Below, in pieces: positions 43,553 through 52,973 of a DNA stretch of 64,000 nt. The notes under the pieces were generated by a model. That model searched no databases and was not told the DNA's origin. It worked only from the letters and a program-made list of their open reading frames with translations. Source of the stretch: an uncultured Desulfobacter sp. (lineage in GTDB: Bacteria; Desulfobacterota; Desulfobacteria; Desulfobacterales; Desulfobacteraceae); assembly GCF_963665355.1 (NCBI RefSeq), contig NZ_OY762229.1, forward strand, positions 3,596,001-3,660,000, read 5' to 3'. The position numbers and the translations under genes are program-made. Position 1 is the first letter of the stretch. Each line of letters starts with the position of its first letter.

Positions 43553-44866
43553 TCAGGAGAAATCATAGCCTCTTTCCCCGTGAAGTGACTGGTCAAGGCC
43601 TACGTATTCGCTCTCTTCATCAATTCTGAAGCCCACGGTTTTTTCCACGATGGTGCACAGAATGAAGGTTGCGACTCCGGCCAGCAGAACCGTAGCCCCA
43701 AAACCTTTGAGCTGGATTAACAATTGGTCAAAAGTTGTCCATGTTCGGCCGGCGGCTTCGCTGGCAGCCACCATCCAGGAATCGCGGATAAAGAAACTGA
43801 GCAGGATGACCCCCAGGGCGCTGCCTACGCCGTGGATTCCGAAACAGTCCAGTGTATCATCATACCCTATCTTTATTTTGAGTTGAAGCGCATAAAAACA
43901 CAGCACGGTGGATGCTGCCCCCAGAAACATGGCGCCCAGAGGCTGAACCACTGCGGCGGCCGGAGTGATGACCACCAGCCCGGCCAGGGTGCCGGACGCA
44001 AAACCAAGGGCAGATGCTTTCCTGTAGATAATTCCTTCGATACACAGCCAGACAAGTGCCCCGCTGGCCGCGGAAATCTGGGTCATGGTCAGAGCCCTGG
44101 CCGAATCCAGTCCGCTCTGGAGGGTGGAGCCGGCATTAAAACCAAACCAGCCCACCCACAGAAGCCCGGCACCGATCAGGGTCATGGTCAGATTGTTCGG
44201 GGGGGTGGCAATTTTGGGATGGCCCAGCCGGGGTCCAAGATAGATGGCCGCCACCAGGGCGCTGATCCCGGCCGATACATGGATGACAAGTCCACCGGCC
44301 AAGTCGATCACACCGGCGGCCCCGGCATTGAACAACCAGCCGTCCGGTGCCCACACCCAGTGGCACAGTGGTGCGTAAACAAACAGGAACCAAAGAGAAA
44401 TAAACAGGATATATCCTCTCAGGTAAACGCGCTCTGCCAGAGCGCCGCTGATCAGGGCCGGCGTGATGATGGCAAATTTGCCCTGGAACATGGCAATGAT
44501 ATATTCCGGAATCCCGTTGGTCACGGTTTCATCAATGCCCCTGAGAAAAAAGAAATCACTGTTCCATCCGATCACTCCGCCCATAATGCTCTTTCCAAAG
44601 GTCAATGAATATCCGCAGACCACCCAGAGCACACCGATAACGGCCATGGCCACAAAAGTATGCATCATGGTTCCCAGGACATTTTTTGCCCGTACCAGGC
44701 CACCGTAAAACATGGCCAGACCAGGCAGCATGAGTAGAACCAGAGCCGTTGATATTAACATCCAGCTTGTGTTGCCGCTGTCGATTGCCGTACCATCTCC
44801 TGCCACTGCGGCCAATGGCATTAAGAGAATTGCAAAAATGAAATAAATATGCTGCTTTTTCATCAT
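43553..44866 (-). CDS. amt: Ammonium transporter
   Basis: Inner-membrane ammonium channel of 437 residues. A cleavable signal peptide (YFIFAILLMPLAAVAG) is followed by 11 membrane segments. Landmarks include FYGGLVRAKNVLGTMM, CHWVWAPDGWL, DLAGGLVIHVSAGISALVAA and the pore His-bearing DCFGIHGVGSALG. No glnB/glnK gene accompanies it, which is unusual. A sigma-54-type promoter lies 45 bases upstream, so expression probably responds to nitrogen limitation. Confidence 0.95.
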   Translation of the reverse strand: MMKKQHIYFIFAILLMPLAAVAGDGTAIDSGNTSWMLISTALVLLMLPGLAMFYGGLVRAKNVLGTMMHTFVAMAVIGVLWVVCGYSLTFGKSIMGGVIGWNSDFFFLRGIDETVTNGIPEYIIAMFQGKFAIITPALISGALAERVYLRGYILFISLWFLFVYAPLCHWVWAPDGWLFNAGAAGVIDLAGGLVIHVSAGISALVAAIYLGPRLGHPKIATPPNNLTMTLIGAGLLWVGWFGFNAGSTLQSGLDSARALTMTQISAASGALVWLCIEGIIYRKASALGFASGTLAGLVVITPAAAVVQPLGAMFLGAASTVLCFYALQLKIKIGYDDTLDCFGIHGVGSALGVILLSFFIRDSWMVAASEAAGRTWTTFDQLLIQLKGFGATVLLAGVATFILCTIVEKTVGFRIDEESEYVGLDQSLHGERGYDFS

Positions 44867-45399
44867 AATCCCGCTCCATTATTGTTATTAATAAAAATCT
44901 ACAGTGAAAAAGCAATAGGCATGCCATATTTTGATTGTTTTTATCGTGTTTATTTCAACATACTATAATAAAAGGATTTGATTTTTTTAAACAGGCATGG
45001 TCAGGTCGTCTGTGGTCCTCGTTGAAATGATTTATTTCAAATGTGCGCATAAATTCATAAATTAATATTACATAATTGAAATAATTTGGGCTGCTGCTTT
45101 TATCTTTATTTTGAATTAATGCTTATGAAGGGCTTTGGGATAGTTTTGATCTGATTTTATCTAATATTCTTTGGATTTTCTGGTGATGTGGCATGGTGCA
45201 AAATACTTTTTCTGATTGGATTTCAATAATGTAATAATTGGTCTATGTTGATTCTAAATCTTTATAGGAAGCTTTAGTTTAAAGCCCATCTTTATAAACC
45301 TAATAATAGGGCCCGGTATTGAGTTAAGAATAAATGCCAGGCCCCAGGGTGTGATTCGACGTGCGTACTTGACGAAATAAAAAATTTACGATTTTTATT
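44867..45399. other. Long AT-rich region upstream of amt
   Basis: A 533-base gap. Besides the sigma-54 promoter near its left end it has no gene. Long leaders of this kind upstream of RpoN promoters often hold NtrC-type enhancer sites; no convincing pair was found by eye. Confidence 0.4.
44911..44926 (-). promoter_or_regulatory. Sigma-54-type promoter for amt
   Basis: On the minus strand TGGCATGCCTATTGCT matches the RpoN consensus TGGCAY-N5-TTGCW exactly in the -24 GG and -12 GC elements. It ends 45 bases before the amt start codon, a normal leader length. Confidence 0.7.
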
Positions 45400-46644
45400 T
45401 TATAGGGAGAGTGGCTGGTCCTCCCCGTCTTTAATTACTCTGGTGGGAAGGCCGATCTGGTTGAGGATTTTCAAAAATGGCGCCGGGTCCAGTTCTTCAA
45501 CGTTTTTCATCTCTTTACAGTCCCAGACACCCTGGGCAATCAGCATGGCGGCCGCTGCGGGAGGAACCCCGGCTGTATAGGCAATGGCCTGGCTTTCAAC
45601 TTCCTTATAGCAGGCTTCATGGTCGCAGGTGTTATAGAGCAATACCTCTTTATTGAGCCCATTGATACGGCCTTTTACCAGATCTGCAATACATGTTTTT
45701 CCGGTATATTTAGGGGCCAGTGAAACAGGATCAGGCAGACACGCCTTGACCACTTTCAACGGGATCACTTCAAGCCCTTCAGCCGTAGTGACAGGTTTTT
45801 CTGAAAGCAGTCCGATATTATTCAGCACAGTAAACACATTGATATAATGGTCACCGAATCCCATCCAGAACCTGATGGAGTCTGCATCAATATTTTTAGA
45901 CAGGGAATGAAGCTCATCGTGCCCGTTCAAATATATGGGCATCTTCCCGACCACCGGAAAATCGTAGACCTGCTTCACCTCGAACATCTCTTTTCTCACC
46001 CAATGGCGATCAATATAGGTCCACACCCCGCCGGTAAACTCCCGGAAGTTGATCTCCGGATCAAAATTGGTGGCAAAATATTTGCCGTGATTTCCGGCAT
46101 TCACATCCATGATGTCGATGGTATCGATGGCGTCGAAAATATACCTGTCGGCATAGGCGGCATAGGCATTTACTACTCCTGGATCAAAGCCTGTACCCAG
46201 GATGGCTGTAATACCTTTTTCTCGACACTCTTCAAGGCGTTTCCACTCGTAATTGGCGTACCAGGGAGGTGCTTCGCAGATTTTATCCGGCTCTTCATGA
46301 ATGGCTGTATCCATATAGGCTGCACCTGTATTGATACAGGCCGTAAGAACACTCATGTTTATAAATGCAGTGCCCACGTTGATGACAATCGAGGCGTCTG
46401 TCTCTTTAATCAGTTTTTCCGTGGCTGAAACATCCATGGCATCCAAATGATATGCTGTTATGGAATATTCCTCACTTTTTCGGCTGCCCTTTCGCTCAAT
46501 GCTGTCAATGATCGCCTCACATTTCGACAGCGTTCTTGAGGCAATAATAATATTTCCAAGAACATCATTATTTTGTGCGCATTTATGAGCCGTGACATTG
46601 GCTACGCCCCCGGCACCGATAATCATCACGTTTTTTTTCATCAT
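45400..46644 (-). CDS. Carboxynorspermidine dehydrogenase
   Basis: A 414-residue saccharopine-dehydrogenase-like enzyme with an N-terminal Rossmann motif VMIIGAGGVANVTAHKCAQ and the C-terminal substrate domain (ILGTGFDPGVVNAYAAYA). It sits immediately after nspC, which identifies it as the dehydrogenase that condenses aspartate semialdehyde with a diamine to carboxy(nor)spermidine. It ranks as a polyamine enzyme, not lysine metabolism. The start is one of two consecutive ATGs with AAGGAAC upstream. Confidence 0.88.
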   Translation of the reverse strand: MMKKNVMIIGAGGVANVTAHKCAQNNDVLGNIIIASRTLSKCEAIIDSIERKGSRKSEEYSITAYHLDAMDVSATEKLIKETDASIVINVGTAFINMSVLTACINTGAAYMDTAIHEEPDKICEAPPWYANYEWKRLEECREKGITAILGTGFDPGVVNAYAAYADRYIFDAIDTIDIMDVNAGNHGKYFATNFDPEINFREFTGGVWTYIDRHWVRKEMFEVKQVYDFPVVGKMPIYLNGHDELHSLSKNIDADSIRFWMGFGDHYINVFTVLNNIGLLSEKPVTTAEGLEVIPLKVVKACLPDPVSLAPKYTGKTCIADLVKGRINGLNKEVLLYNTCDHEACYKEVESQAIAYTAGVPPAAAAMLIAQGVWDCKEMKNVEELDPAPFLKILNQIGLPTRVIKDGEDQPLSL

Positions 46645-46714
46645 TAGTTCCTTTCATTAACCTAAAGGGGATTTTTTACCCCCACTTAAATAAAACGTAT
46701 GCCATAAAGCACTG

Positions 46715-47842
46715 TTAAATCCTTAGTTTTTTAGTTGAAAGTCCTTTTTTGTAATCGGAAAAAGAGGACTGTTGTAATACTTCAATTTGCCCGTCAGTTC
46801 GCAGGACTGCCACTGACGGCATTTTTACGCCGTTAAACCAGTTTTTTTTCACCATGGTATAACCGGCGGCATCTTTGATAATAATGGTATCACCGACCTG
46901 AAGTTCTGTTTTGAAACGACCCTGGCCGAATATATCCGCGGCAAGACAGGATCGTCCTGCTATCTGATATTCAAATCCTCCCGTTGCCAGTGTTCCTTGA
47001 AAACCGGCCGATTCCCGGTACACCAGCAGGTCCAGCATGTGCGCTTCAATGGAGGCATCCACAATAGCAATTTTTTTTTGGTTCTGGACGATATCAAGAA
47101 CGGTTGTCACAAGGGTGGTTGTATGGGTCACAGCCGCCTCTCCCGGTTCCAGATAGACCTTAAGGCCAAATTGTTGGGAAAATTCTTTTATGAGTTGTGC
47201 AAAGCGCTCACAGTCAAAATGGTCTTCGGTGTAGGATATGCCGCCTCCCAGACTCACCCAGTCCAGCTGTTTTAGAAATGTTGAATATTTAAGGCTGATA
47301 CCGGCAAGCAGTTTTTCAAATGCGGCAACATCTTCATTTTCACAGTTGAAATGGAACATGGCACCGGAAATCATGGGCATGGCTGTTTCAATATCCGTTA
47401 TGGATGTCACGCCGAGCCTGGAAAATTCCCGGGCAGGGTCTGCCAGGTCAAAGCCGCTGTGGCTTATACCGGGGTTAATTCTGATTCCACAGGCAATATC
47501 GCTGCATTCAGGATAAAACCGGGTTAACTGGGACAGGGAGTTAAATATGATTTTATCTGAAAAGAGACAGACTTTTTTTACATCGTCATGGCTGTAGGCA
47601 ACGCTGTAAGCGTGGGTCTCCTTGCCAAAGGTTTCATATCCAAGTTTTGCTTCATAGTATGAAGAGCTGGTGGTGCCGTCCATGTAAGGCGCCATTAGAT
47701 CAAAAACCCCCCATGTGGCAAAACATTTCAGCGCCAGGAGCATTTTTGCTCCACTTTGCTCTCTTATTGCCGCCAGCTTCTCCATGTTTGAATGAAGTTT
47801 TTGTTCATCAATAAGGTAACAGGGCGTTGGAAGCTTTTTCAC
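46715..47842 (-). CDS. nspC: Carboxynorspermidine decarboxylase
   Basis: A 375-residue PLP-dependent fold-III decarboxylase. The PLP lysine is in LLALKCFATWGVFDLM (near residue 39), followed by GTTSSSYYEAKLG and the C-terminal GGRSCLAADIFG Cys motif that contacts the substrate at the dimer interface. With the downstream dehydrogenase it gives an S-adenosylmethionine-independent route to spermidine or norspermidine. The gap to the dehydrogenase is 70 bases. Confidence 0.92.
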   Translation of the reverse strand: MKKLPTPCYLIDEQKLHSNMEKLAAIREQSGAKMLLALKCFATWGVFDLMAPYMDGTTSSSYYEAKLGYETFGKETHAYSVAYSHDDVKKVCLFSDKIIFNSLSQLTRFYPECSDIACGIRINPGISHSGFDLADPAREFSRLGVTSITDIETAMPMISGAMFHFNCENEDVAAFEKLLAGISLKYSTFLKQLDWVSLGGGISYTEDHFDCERFAQLIKEFSQQFGLKVYLEPGEAAVTHTTTLVTTVLDIVQNQKKIAIVDASIEAHMLDLLVYRESAGFQGTLATGGFEYQIAGRSCLAADIFGQGRFKTELQVGDTIIIKDAAGYTMVKKNWFNGVKMPSVAVLRTDGQIEVLQQSSFSDYKKGLSTKKLRI

Positions 47843-47860
47843 TGCACCAATCCTTCTTTT

Positions 47861-48050
47861 TTATAACAGCCATGGGCTGGCCTGACATAGCGGCTGCCAG
47901 GTCCAGCCCACAACAAAGATTAAAAGATCTGAGTGGCTTACCCAATCTTTCATATAACAGCCATGGGCTGATCTGACATATCAACTGCCGGGCTCAGCCC
48001 ACAACGAAGTTTGAAAGATTTTGGTGGCTTACCAAATCTTTCATATAAAA
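47861..48050 (+). repeat. Two tandem copies of a dispersed repeat
   Basis: Copy A core is 47861-47914, copy B core 47948-48005; the full unit repeats with a period of 90 bases. The core starts TATAACAGCCATGGGCTG, contains a second small palindrome and ends CAGCCCACAAC. Each copy is followed by a hairpin built from GAAAGATTTTGGT and ACCAAATCTTTC-like arms. An inverted copy lies at 53024-53081 and a fragment at 32651-32667. Confidence 0.8.
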
Positions 48051-48142
48051 AACAGGTAAAATACCCACAAAAAAATGCAGCATCATAGATGCTGCAAAAA
48101 AAGATGAATATACATGTTTTATTTCTATTTTGAAATTTTTTT

Positions 48143-48592
48143 TTACTGCTCTTCGTTACACCGGGGCATTTTTTCTATGGTTAATTTGTATTGGCCAAAG
48201 GGGTGCGCTGAAAAATCTATGGTGAAAATAGCTTCGGTATCAACTACTGTTACGTATTTTTTTTCCGTATTGCTTTCACGGACAGGTTCTATATTTACCT
48301 GGTCACCCATCACCCCCCACATAACATTGCCTTCTATGGTTTCCACAGTCACAACGAATTCATCTCCCTCAAAGCCCAGGACTTTATAGAAGGTCATGTG
48401 TTCGCCGCCGACAATGGATTGGTTCTCATAGGGCGTTTCGTTTTTTGTAAAATCAATATATATCCATGTCCGGCTTATACCTTCCCGCTGAAAAAGGATA
48501 TGGGACTTGCTGCACCCCTGAACCAGCAGGGTCATTAGGACAAAAAGAACTAATCCCGGAAGTTTTCTACGCCGGACCCTGTTTTTAATCAT
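48143..48592 (-). CDS. Putative lipoprotein
   Basis: A 149-residue protein with a basic N-terminus, hydrophobic stretch LPGLVLFVLMTLL and lipobox LVQGC (Cys near residue 27), followed by a beta-rich domain. It should be anchored to a membrane by lipid. Its start lies inside the end of the upstream membrane-protein gene (8-base overlap), so they are likely partners. Family unknown. Confidence 0.6.
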   Translation of the reverse strand: MIKNRVRRRKLPGLVLFVLMTLLVQGCSKSHILFQREGISRTWIYIDFTKNETPYENQSIVGGEHMTFYKVLGFEGDEFVVTVETIEGNVMWGVMGDQVNIEPVRESNTEKKYVTVVDTEAIFTIDFSAHPFGQYKLTIEKMPRCNEEQ

Positions 48593-49367
48593 CTGAATCG
48601 GAAATCTCCAGTATATCGGGATCTGGTTTGTTTTCTATTCTAAGCATGGAGGGGTCAGGCCCGGGTAATCTGCTTAAGCTCAACTGATGCTCCCGGATAT
48701 GGGTTTCTGCTTCCAGAGCTTTTTTGGCCAGAAGATATCGTAAATAGAGAAACCAGGCAAAAATAAGAAGAATTGCAATGCCGGCAACGGCAAAAAACCA
48801 TCGATAGCGGTCAATGATTTCAAGGCCGGTTTTGCCGATGACGGAGACCAGATTGGGCAGCACCCAGAGGGCAAGAACTACCAGAAAAATACCCGCACCA
48901 AGTATGAAAATATTCATTCGGTTGATCTGGGATAGGAATTGATCAACCTTTCCCTTGGGGGCATCGTCTTCATTCCCGTCTTCCTTGGGTGCTTCCTGTT
49001 TTTTGCCCACAAGCGTTGAGAAGGCTGATATGATGAAGGCAAATAAAAGCGTAAACCCCAGGGGAATGCCGATGGCCGTGGCAAACCAGGCCCTGAAAGG
49101 AAACGGCACTGTCTTGGTGACCAGCTTTTTTTCATAATTTTCAAAGGGCCCGAAGGTTGATTCAAAATAATATTTCTTAAACTTGGTTAAATGTTCGCCA
49201 TCCGTTTCATAAATGACTGTCCCCGAATCATTCAGAACCTGCAGGGTATGCTTTGCTCCGGATTTTGCAGCAAAAACGAAAAATATCTGAAGTTCCAGCA
49301 AAACCAGCAGAGATCCAATGGCTATCATCGCGACCTTGTTTTGAAAGATGGAATTTTTTATGTTCAT
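48585..49367 (-). CDS. Four-TM membrane protein of unknown function
   Basis: A 260-residue integral membrane protein. TM1 is at about 12-33, a periplasmic domain of 60 residues follows, TM2 at about 92-115, an acidic cytosolic loop, TM3 at about 150-172, TM4 at about 190-210, then a C-terminal acidic tail. Overlap with the lipoprotein gene suggests a common complex. I do not recognise the family. Confidence 0.6.
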   Translation of the reverse strand: MNIKNSIFQNKVAMIAIGSLLVLLELQIFFVFAAKSGAKHTLQVLNDSGTVIYETDGEHLTKFKKYYFESTFGPFENYEKKLVTKTVPFPFRAWFATAIGIPLGFTLLFAFIISAFSTLVGKKQEAPKEDGNEDDAPKGKVDQFLSQINRMNIFILGAGIFLVVLALWVLPNLVSVIGKTGLEIIDRYRWFFAVAGIAILLIFAWFLYLRYLLAKKALEAETHIREHQLSLSRLPGPDPSMLRIENKPDPDILEISDSDD

Positions 49368-49718
49368 AACCAGCCTTGTTTTGAATGCGAATCTGATTCT
49401 TATCTAATTTGCCGTAATTAAAAGCTTTTTTTAAATTTATTTAAAAAAATTAATTCGTTCACCATAATTGCATAGAAATTAACCCGTCTCAGCGACCCTG
49501 TCAATTTTTTAGTGCCGTCCGAAAGATAAGAAGTTTGTTCAGGTTCAAGCCTGATAAAAATTTTATCCTTGTTTTATCAGGCTTCAAACCCTTGTTATTT
49601 TGAAAGATGTCGTTCTGTGGCTCAGTGAGGGGCAGGATTCGGGACTTCTGAATGCATCCTTAACCCGTTTGTGGACTATCTGCTTTATATACGCGGATGA
49701 CTTGGTTTTACATACGTC
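49368..49718. other. Region between gap and the membrane-protein gene
   Basis: No gene in 351 bases. A strong 13-bp inverted repeat (AAGCCTGATAAAA, 49547-49559, with TTTTATCAGGCTT, 49572-49584) lies 135 bases past gap and could end its transcript or be a remnant of a palindromic element. A palindrome GTCCTAGGAC covers the gap stop codon. Confidence 0.5.
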
Positions 49719-50738
49719 CTAGGACATCAGTTTACCCATGTGTGCCAGGGTCCTGATCAGCTGACTGACATAACTCATCTCATTGTCATACCAGGAGACC
49801 ACCCGGACTTCATAAATTTTGGTGCCGCAGCGCTGGGCAAGTGTCTGGGTGGAGTCAAACAGGGAACCATAGCTCATGCCGATGGTATCACTTGACACCA
49901 GCTCCTCATCGGAATACCCGAAAGATTCATCCGCCGCTTTTTTCATGGCTTCATTAATGCCTTCAACAGACACGGTTTCAGTATCGTCCTTGAGGGTGGC
50001 ATCAAGAATGGTGATGGATCCTGAAGGAACAGGGACCCGCTGTGCCGAACCGATGAGTTTGCCGTCGAGCTCTGGAATAACAAGGCCAATGGCCTTGGCT
50101 GCACCGGTTGAGTTGGGAACGATGTTGATTGCACCGGCCCGTGCACGGCGGAAATCACCTTTGCGATGGGGGCCGTCAAGAATCATCTGGTCGCCAGTGT
50201 ATGCGTGGATGGTTGTCATAAAACCGGTTCTTAATTCACGATATTCATTGAGTGCCTTTGCCATGGGGGCAAGGCAGTTGGTTGTGCATGACGCACCTGA
50301 AACCACAAGTTCATCGCCTTTGAGCGTATGATGATTTACTCCATAGACGATTGTGGGCAGATCACTGCCGGCCGGTGCGGAGATTAAAACCCTCTTGGCT
50401 CCGGCATCAATATGGGCCTGGCTTTTGGATTTTGAACAGAAAAATCCGGTGCATTCCAGAACAATGTCCACCCCAAGGTTTCCCCAGGGAAGATTTTTGG
50501 GGTCAGAATCTTTGTAAACCGGAATTTTTTTGCCGTCAATTATGAGAGCGTCACCATCGCACCCAACGGTATGACCTGAATAACGGCCCTGCACACTGTC
50601 ATACTTCAGTAGATGTGCCAGCATTTTGGGCTCTGTCAAATCATTAATGGCTACAATGTCAAAACGGTCATCTCCAAAGATTTTCCGGAAAGAAAGCCTT
50701 CCTATTCGTCCAAAACCGTTAATAGCAACTTTAAGCAT
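49719..50738 (-). CDS. gap: Glyceraldehyde-3-phosphate dehydrogenase
   Basis: A 339-residue type I NAD-dependent enzyme of glycolysis and gluconeogenesis. The Rossmann start is [18 protein letters not shown], the catalytic Cys lies in [13 protein letters not shown], and the end has [14 protein letters not shown] chose the ATG at 50738 with GGAGGAAG upstream, since the family starts there. No pgk or tpi neighbour is present, so this copy stands alone. Confidence 0.95.
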   Translation of the reverse strand: MLKVAINGFGRIGRLSFRKIFGDDRFDIVAINDLTEPKMLAHLLKYDSVQGRYSGHTVGCDGDALIIDGKKIPVYKDSDPKNLPWGNLGVDIVLECTGFFCSKSKSQAHIDAGAKRVLISAPAGSDLPTIVYGVNHHTLKGDELVVSGASCTTNCLAPMAKALNEYRELRTGFMTTIHAYTGDQMILDGPHRKGDFRRARAGAINIVPNSTGAAKAIGLVIPELDGKLIGSAQRVPVPSGSITILDATLKDDTETVSVEGINEAMKKAADESFGYSDEELVSSDTIGMSYGSLFDSTQTLAQRCGTKIYEVRVVSWYDNEMSYVSQLIRTLAHMGKLMS

Positions 50739-51173
50739 GTTACTTCCTCCTGTTGGATATCTGGTGTCAGGGCAGGCGTGATAGTAACAAAAAAAATGTG
50801 ATGATACATCACAACCTGTCAAAAAACGGATTTAAAGTAAATTTTAAAATAAAAAGAACATGTTTTGCTTGAGAATGTGGATTCTTAAGTCTGGAATGAT
50901 ATTAGGCCACAAGCCGGCCTGCTGTCAACCAAACCATAAAAAAATAACTAAAAAATAAAATAGTTAGTGTTTTGACTGCTTGCCTGGGGCGTGCATAGTA
51001 ATAAACTTGATTCATCGGTTCGGTTGTACGATTAGGTTCCACGAAAATTTACAATTCTCCCCGACTTTAGTATGCTTGCCCATTCCAATTTATTTGAGGC
51101 TTTGCATTCGGGCAACTGTTCGTCCAGACACAGGTTATTGCCGAAGGCAATTGAAAGGAGAATCATACGGCAG
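50739..51173. other. Divergent region between gap and an alpha/beta hydrolase
   Basis: A 435-base gap with the gap promoter and operator on the left. To the right there are two TTATTTTTTAGTTATTTT-like AT-rich blocks near 50940-50965 and no clear gene. The reading frame of the hydrolase continues upstream to 51072, but family similarity begins only after 51174. Confidence 0.4.
50797..50822 (-). promoter_or_regulatory. Promoter -35 and palindromic operator of gap
   Basis: On the minus strand a TTGACA (50822-50817) is followed closely by the perfect palindrome TGTGATGTATCATCACA (50813-50797). The palindrome covers the space where the -10 should be and resembles CRP/FNR or Rex half-sites (TGTGA...TCACA), though with a 7-base spacer. 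It is likely a repressor or activator site for gap. Confidence 0.45.
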
Positions 51174-52127
51174 ATGATGATATATATCAGTCTTGTGGTC
51201 ATTGCTTTAATCGTCTTGCTATTTGGCCCACGGGTCCGTATTGACCAGACCATATCCGCCAAAAAACTGCCCGTGGACCTGGATGGCTATCTGATCTGTG
51301 AAGAACAGCAGTTTGACGACATCGTTCCGGGTACTCAGAAATCAATAATATGGGCCGGAGCATCCGGGGAACAAACGGACATCAGTGTGGTATATATCCA
51401 CGGTTTTTCTGCCACACGCAAGGAAACCGCTCCGTTAAGCGATCTTGTGGCACAGGCCTTGGGTGCCAATCTGTTTTATACCCGCCTTACCGGCCATGGC
51501 CGGACAGGCCAGGCCATGGCCCATGCCCATGTGAATGACTGGCTCAATGACGTGGTGGAAGCCTATGAAATTGGCCGGCGCATAGGCAGAAAGGTGATCA
51601 TGATCGGCTGTTCCACCGGTGGCACTTCCCTTGCCTGGCTGGCCCATCGGGCGGCCACCGTGGGTGGTATGGATGCCCTTTATACGTGCATCTTTTTATC
51701 GCCCAATTTCAGGCCGAAAAATATGTTTTCATCCCTGCTTGTATGGCCCTGGGGGCAGCTGATTGCCGCAGTTTTCATTGGAAAAGAAAGGATTACGGTA
51801 CCGGAAAATAAAGGCCATGGACAGTACTGGACCTCCCGGTATCCCGTGGCGGCTCTGCTGCCCATGATGGGTATGGTCAAACTTGTCAGGGGCCTTGACC
51901 TGTCAAAGCTTCGGGTGCCCTGTCTTGTGATCTACTCCCCAGATGATCAGATTCTTCATATCCCGTCCCTGAAACATGCTTATAACCAAATGGGCTGTTT
52001 TAAAAAAAGGCTTGTTCCCTTTACCGGCTCTGCAGACCCGGGGCAGCATATCCTGGCCGGTGATATTTTTTCACCTGAAACAAGTGAAAAGCTTGCAGAT
52101 ATAATAGTTTCTTTCGTGCTGGAATAA
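51174..52127 (+). CDS. Membrane-anchored alpha/beta hydrolase
   Basis: A 317-residue protein with an N-terminal membrane anchor (IYISLVVIALIVLLFGP) and an alpha/beta-hydrolase fold: HGFSATRKETAPL oxyanion region, nucleophile Ser in IGCSTGGTSLAWL, catalytic Asp in IYSPDDQILH, and a His near GQHIL. It resembles carboxylesterases and monoacylglycerol lipase-like enzymes. The start at the ATG-ATG pair is preferred; AGGAG lies 13 bases before. Confidence 0.8.
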   Translation: MMIYISLVVIALIVLLFGPRVRIDQTISAKKLPVDLDGYLICEEQQFDDIVPGTQKSIIWAGASGEQTDISVVYIHGFSATRKETAPLSDLVAQALGANLFYTRLTGHGRTGQAMAHAHVNDWLNDVVEAYEIGRRIGRKVIMIGCSTGGTSLAWLAHRAATVGGMDALYTCIFLSPNFRPKNMFSSLLVWPWGQLIAAVFIGKERITVPENKGHGQYWTSRYPVAALLPMMGMVKLVRGLDLSKLRVPCLVIYSPDDQILHIPSLKHAYNQMGCFKKRLVPFTGSADPGQHILAGDIFSPETSEKLADIIVSFVLE

Positions 52128-52199
52128 AAATGCGTCAGGCAGGCCCATATGCAGGCCTGCCTTTGACATTCGGGAACAGATAATGGTCAGGAGGTATTC

Positions 52200-52973
52200 A
52201 TGTTGAGACAAAATTCTGGGCTGGTGCAATCCGACACAAATCTGATGCTGGATATAATTCACTCTGCTCTTTGTTGCCGTACGTCACTTCAATTTCATCA
52301 GCTGCTCGACCAGACCAAGGCCCTTGTCCCTTTTTCCTATGCCAGGTGTGGATTCGGTGACTGCAGCGAGTATGATATCAAAAAGATAGCTGCTTTTCAT
52401 ATGATTTCAGGATTCCCTGAAGAGTGGGAGGCACGGTATGCTCGAAAAGATTATTACCTGGACGACAATGTTGCCCACACTGCTTTTGTAAAACCGGGGC
52501 TTATCTATTGGCCGGACTATATCAAGATACCCGGCCTGGATGATGAAAGAAACGATAAAAGTTCCCGGATCATGGATGAGGCTTCATCCATGGGACTTGA
52601 GGACGGTTGGCTCTACAGTCTTCGGGGAAATCTTTCCACTGAGGCTGCAATTATATCCCTTTCCGGTAAAAAGTTTAAAAAAAAAGGACGGTTTCAAAAG
52701 ATTCTGGAGTATCTGGCACCCCACCTGGGTCAGGCCGTAAAAGGGATCATTCAGGGTCGGGAAAACGGCCTGCGTGCAAATTTAACACCCCGGGAAACAG
52801 AAATTCTTTCCTGGACAGCGGCAGGGAAAACCGCCTGGGAGATTTCCCAAATCCTGAATATCAGTCAGAGGACTGTTGAGTTTCATATGGGCAATGTCCT
52901 CAAAAAGCTGGATGCGGTCAATGCCTGTCAGGCCGTAGCCATAGGACTTACTTCCGGCCTTATCTCATACTGA
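52200..52973 (+). CDS. Solo LuxR-family regulator with autoinducer-like domain
   Basis: A 257-residue protein. The N-terminal domain (about 30-165) has the layout of acyl-homoserine lactone receptors, but the usual D-P pair that binds the ligand is D-D (YYLDDNVAH), so another signal may be sensed. The C-terminal helix-turn-helix is LTPRETEILSWTAAGKTAWEISQILNISQRTVEFHMGNVLKKL. GGAGG precedes the ATG. No luxI synthase is in the window. Confidence 0.85.
   Translation: MLRQNSGLVQSDTNLMLDIIHSALCCRTSLQFHQLLDQTKALVPFSYARCGFGDCSEYDIKKIAAFHMISGFPEEWEARYARKDYYLDDNVAHTAFVKPGLIYWPDYIKIPGLDDERNDKSSRIMDEASSMGLEDGWLYSLRGNLSTEAAIISLSGKKFKKKGRFQKILEYLAPHLGQAVKGIIQGRENGLRANLTPRETEILSWTAAGKTAWEISQILNISQRTVEFHMGNVLKKLDAVNACQAVAIGLTSGLISY

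Noticed and set aside
51072-51173. Longer N-terminus of the alpha/beta hydrolase
   Set aside because: The extra 34 residues lack hydrolase similarity and a ribosome-binding site. The membrane anchor starts naturally at the ATG pair at 51174.
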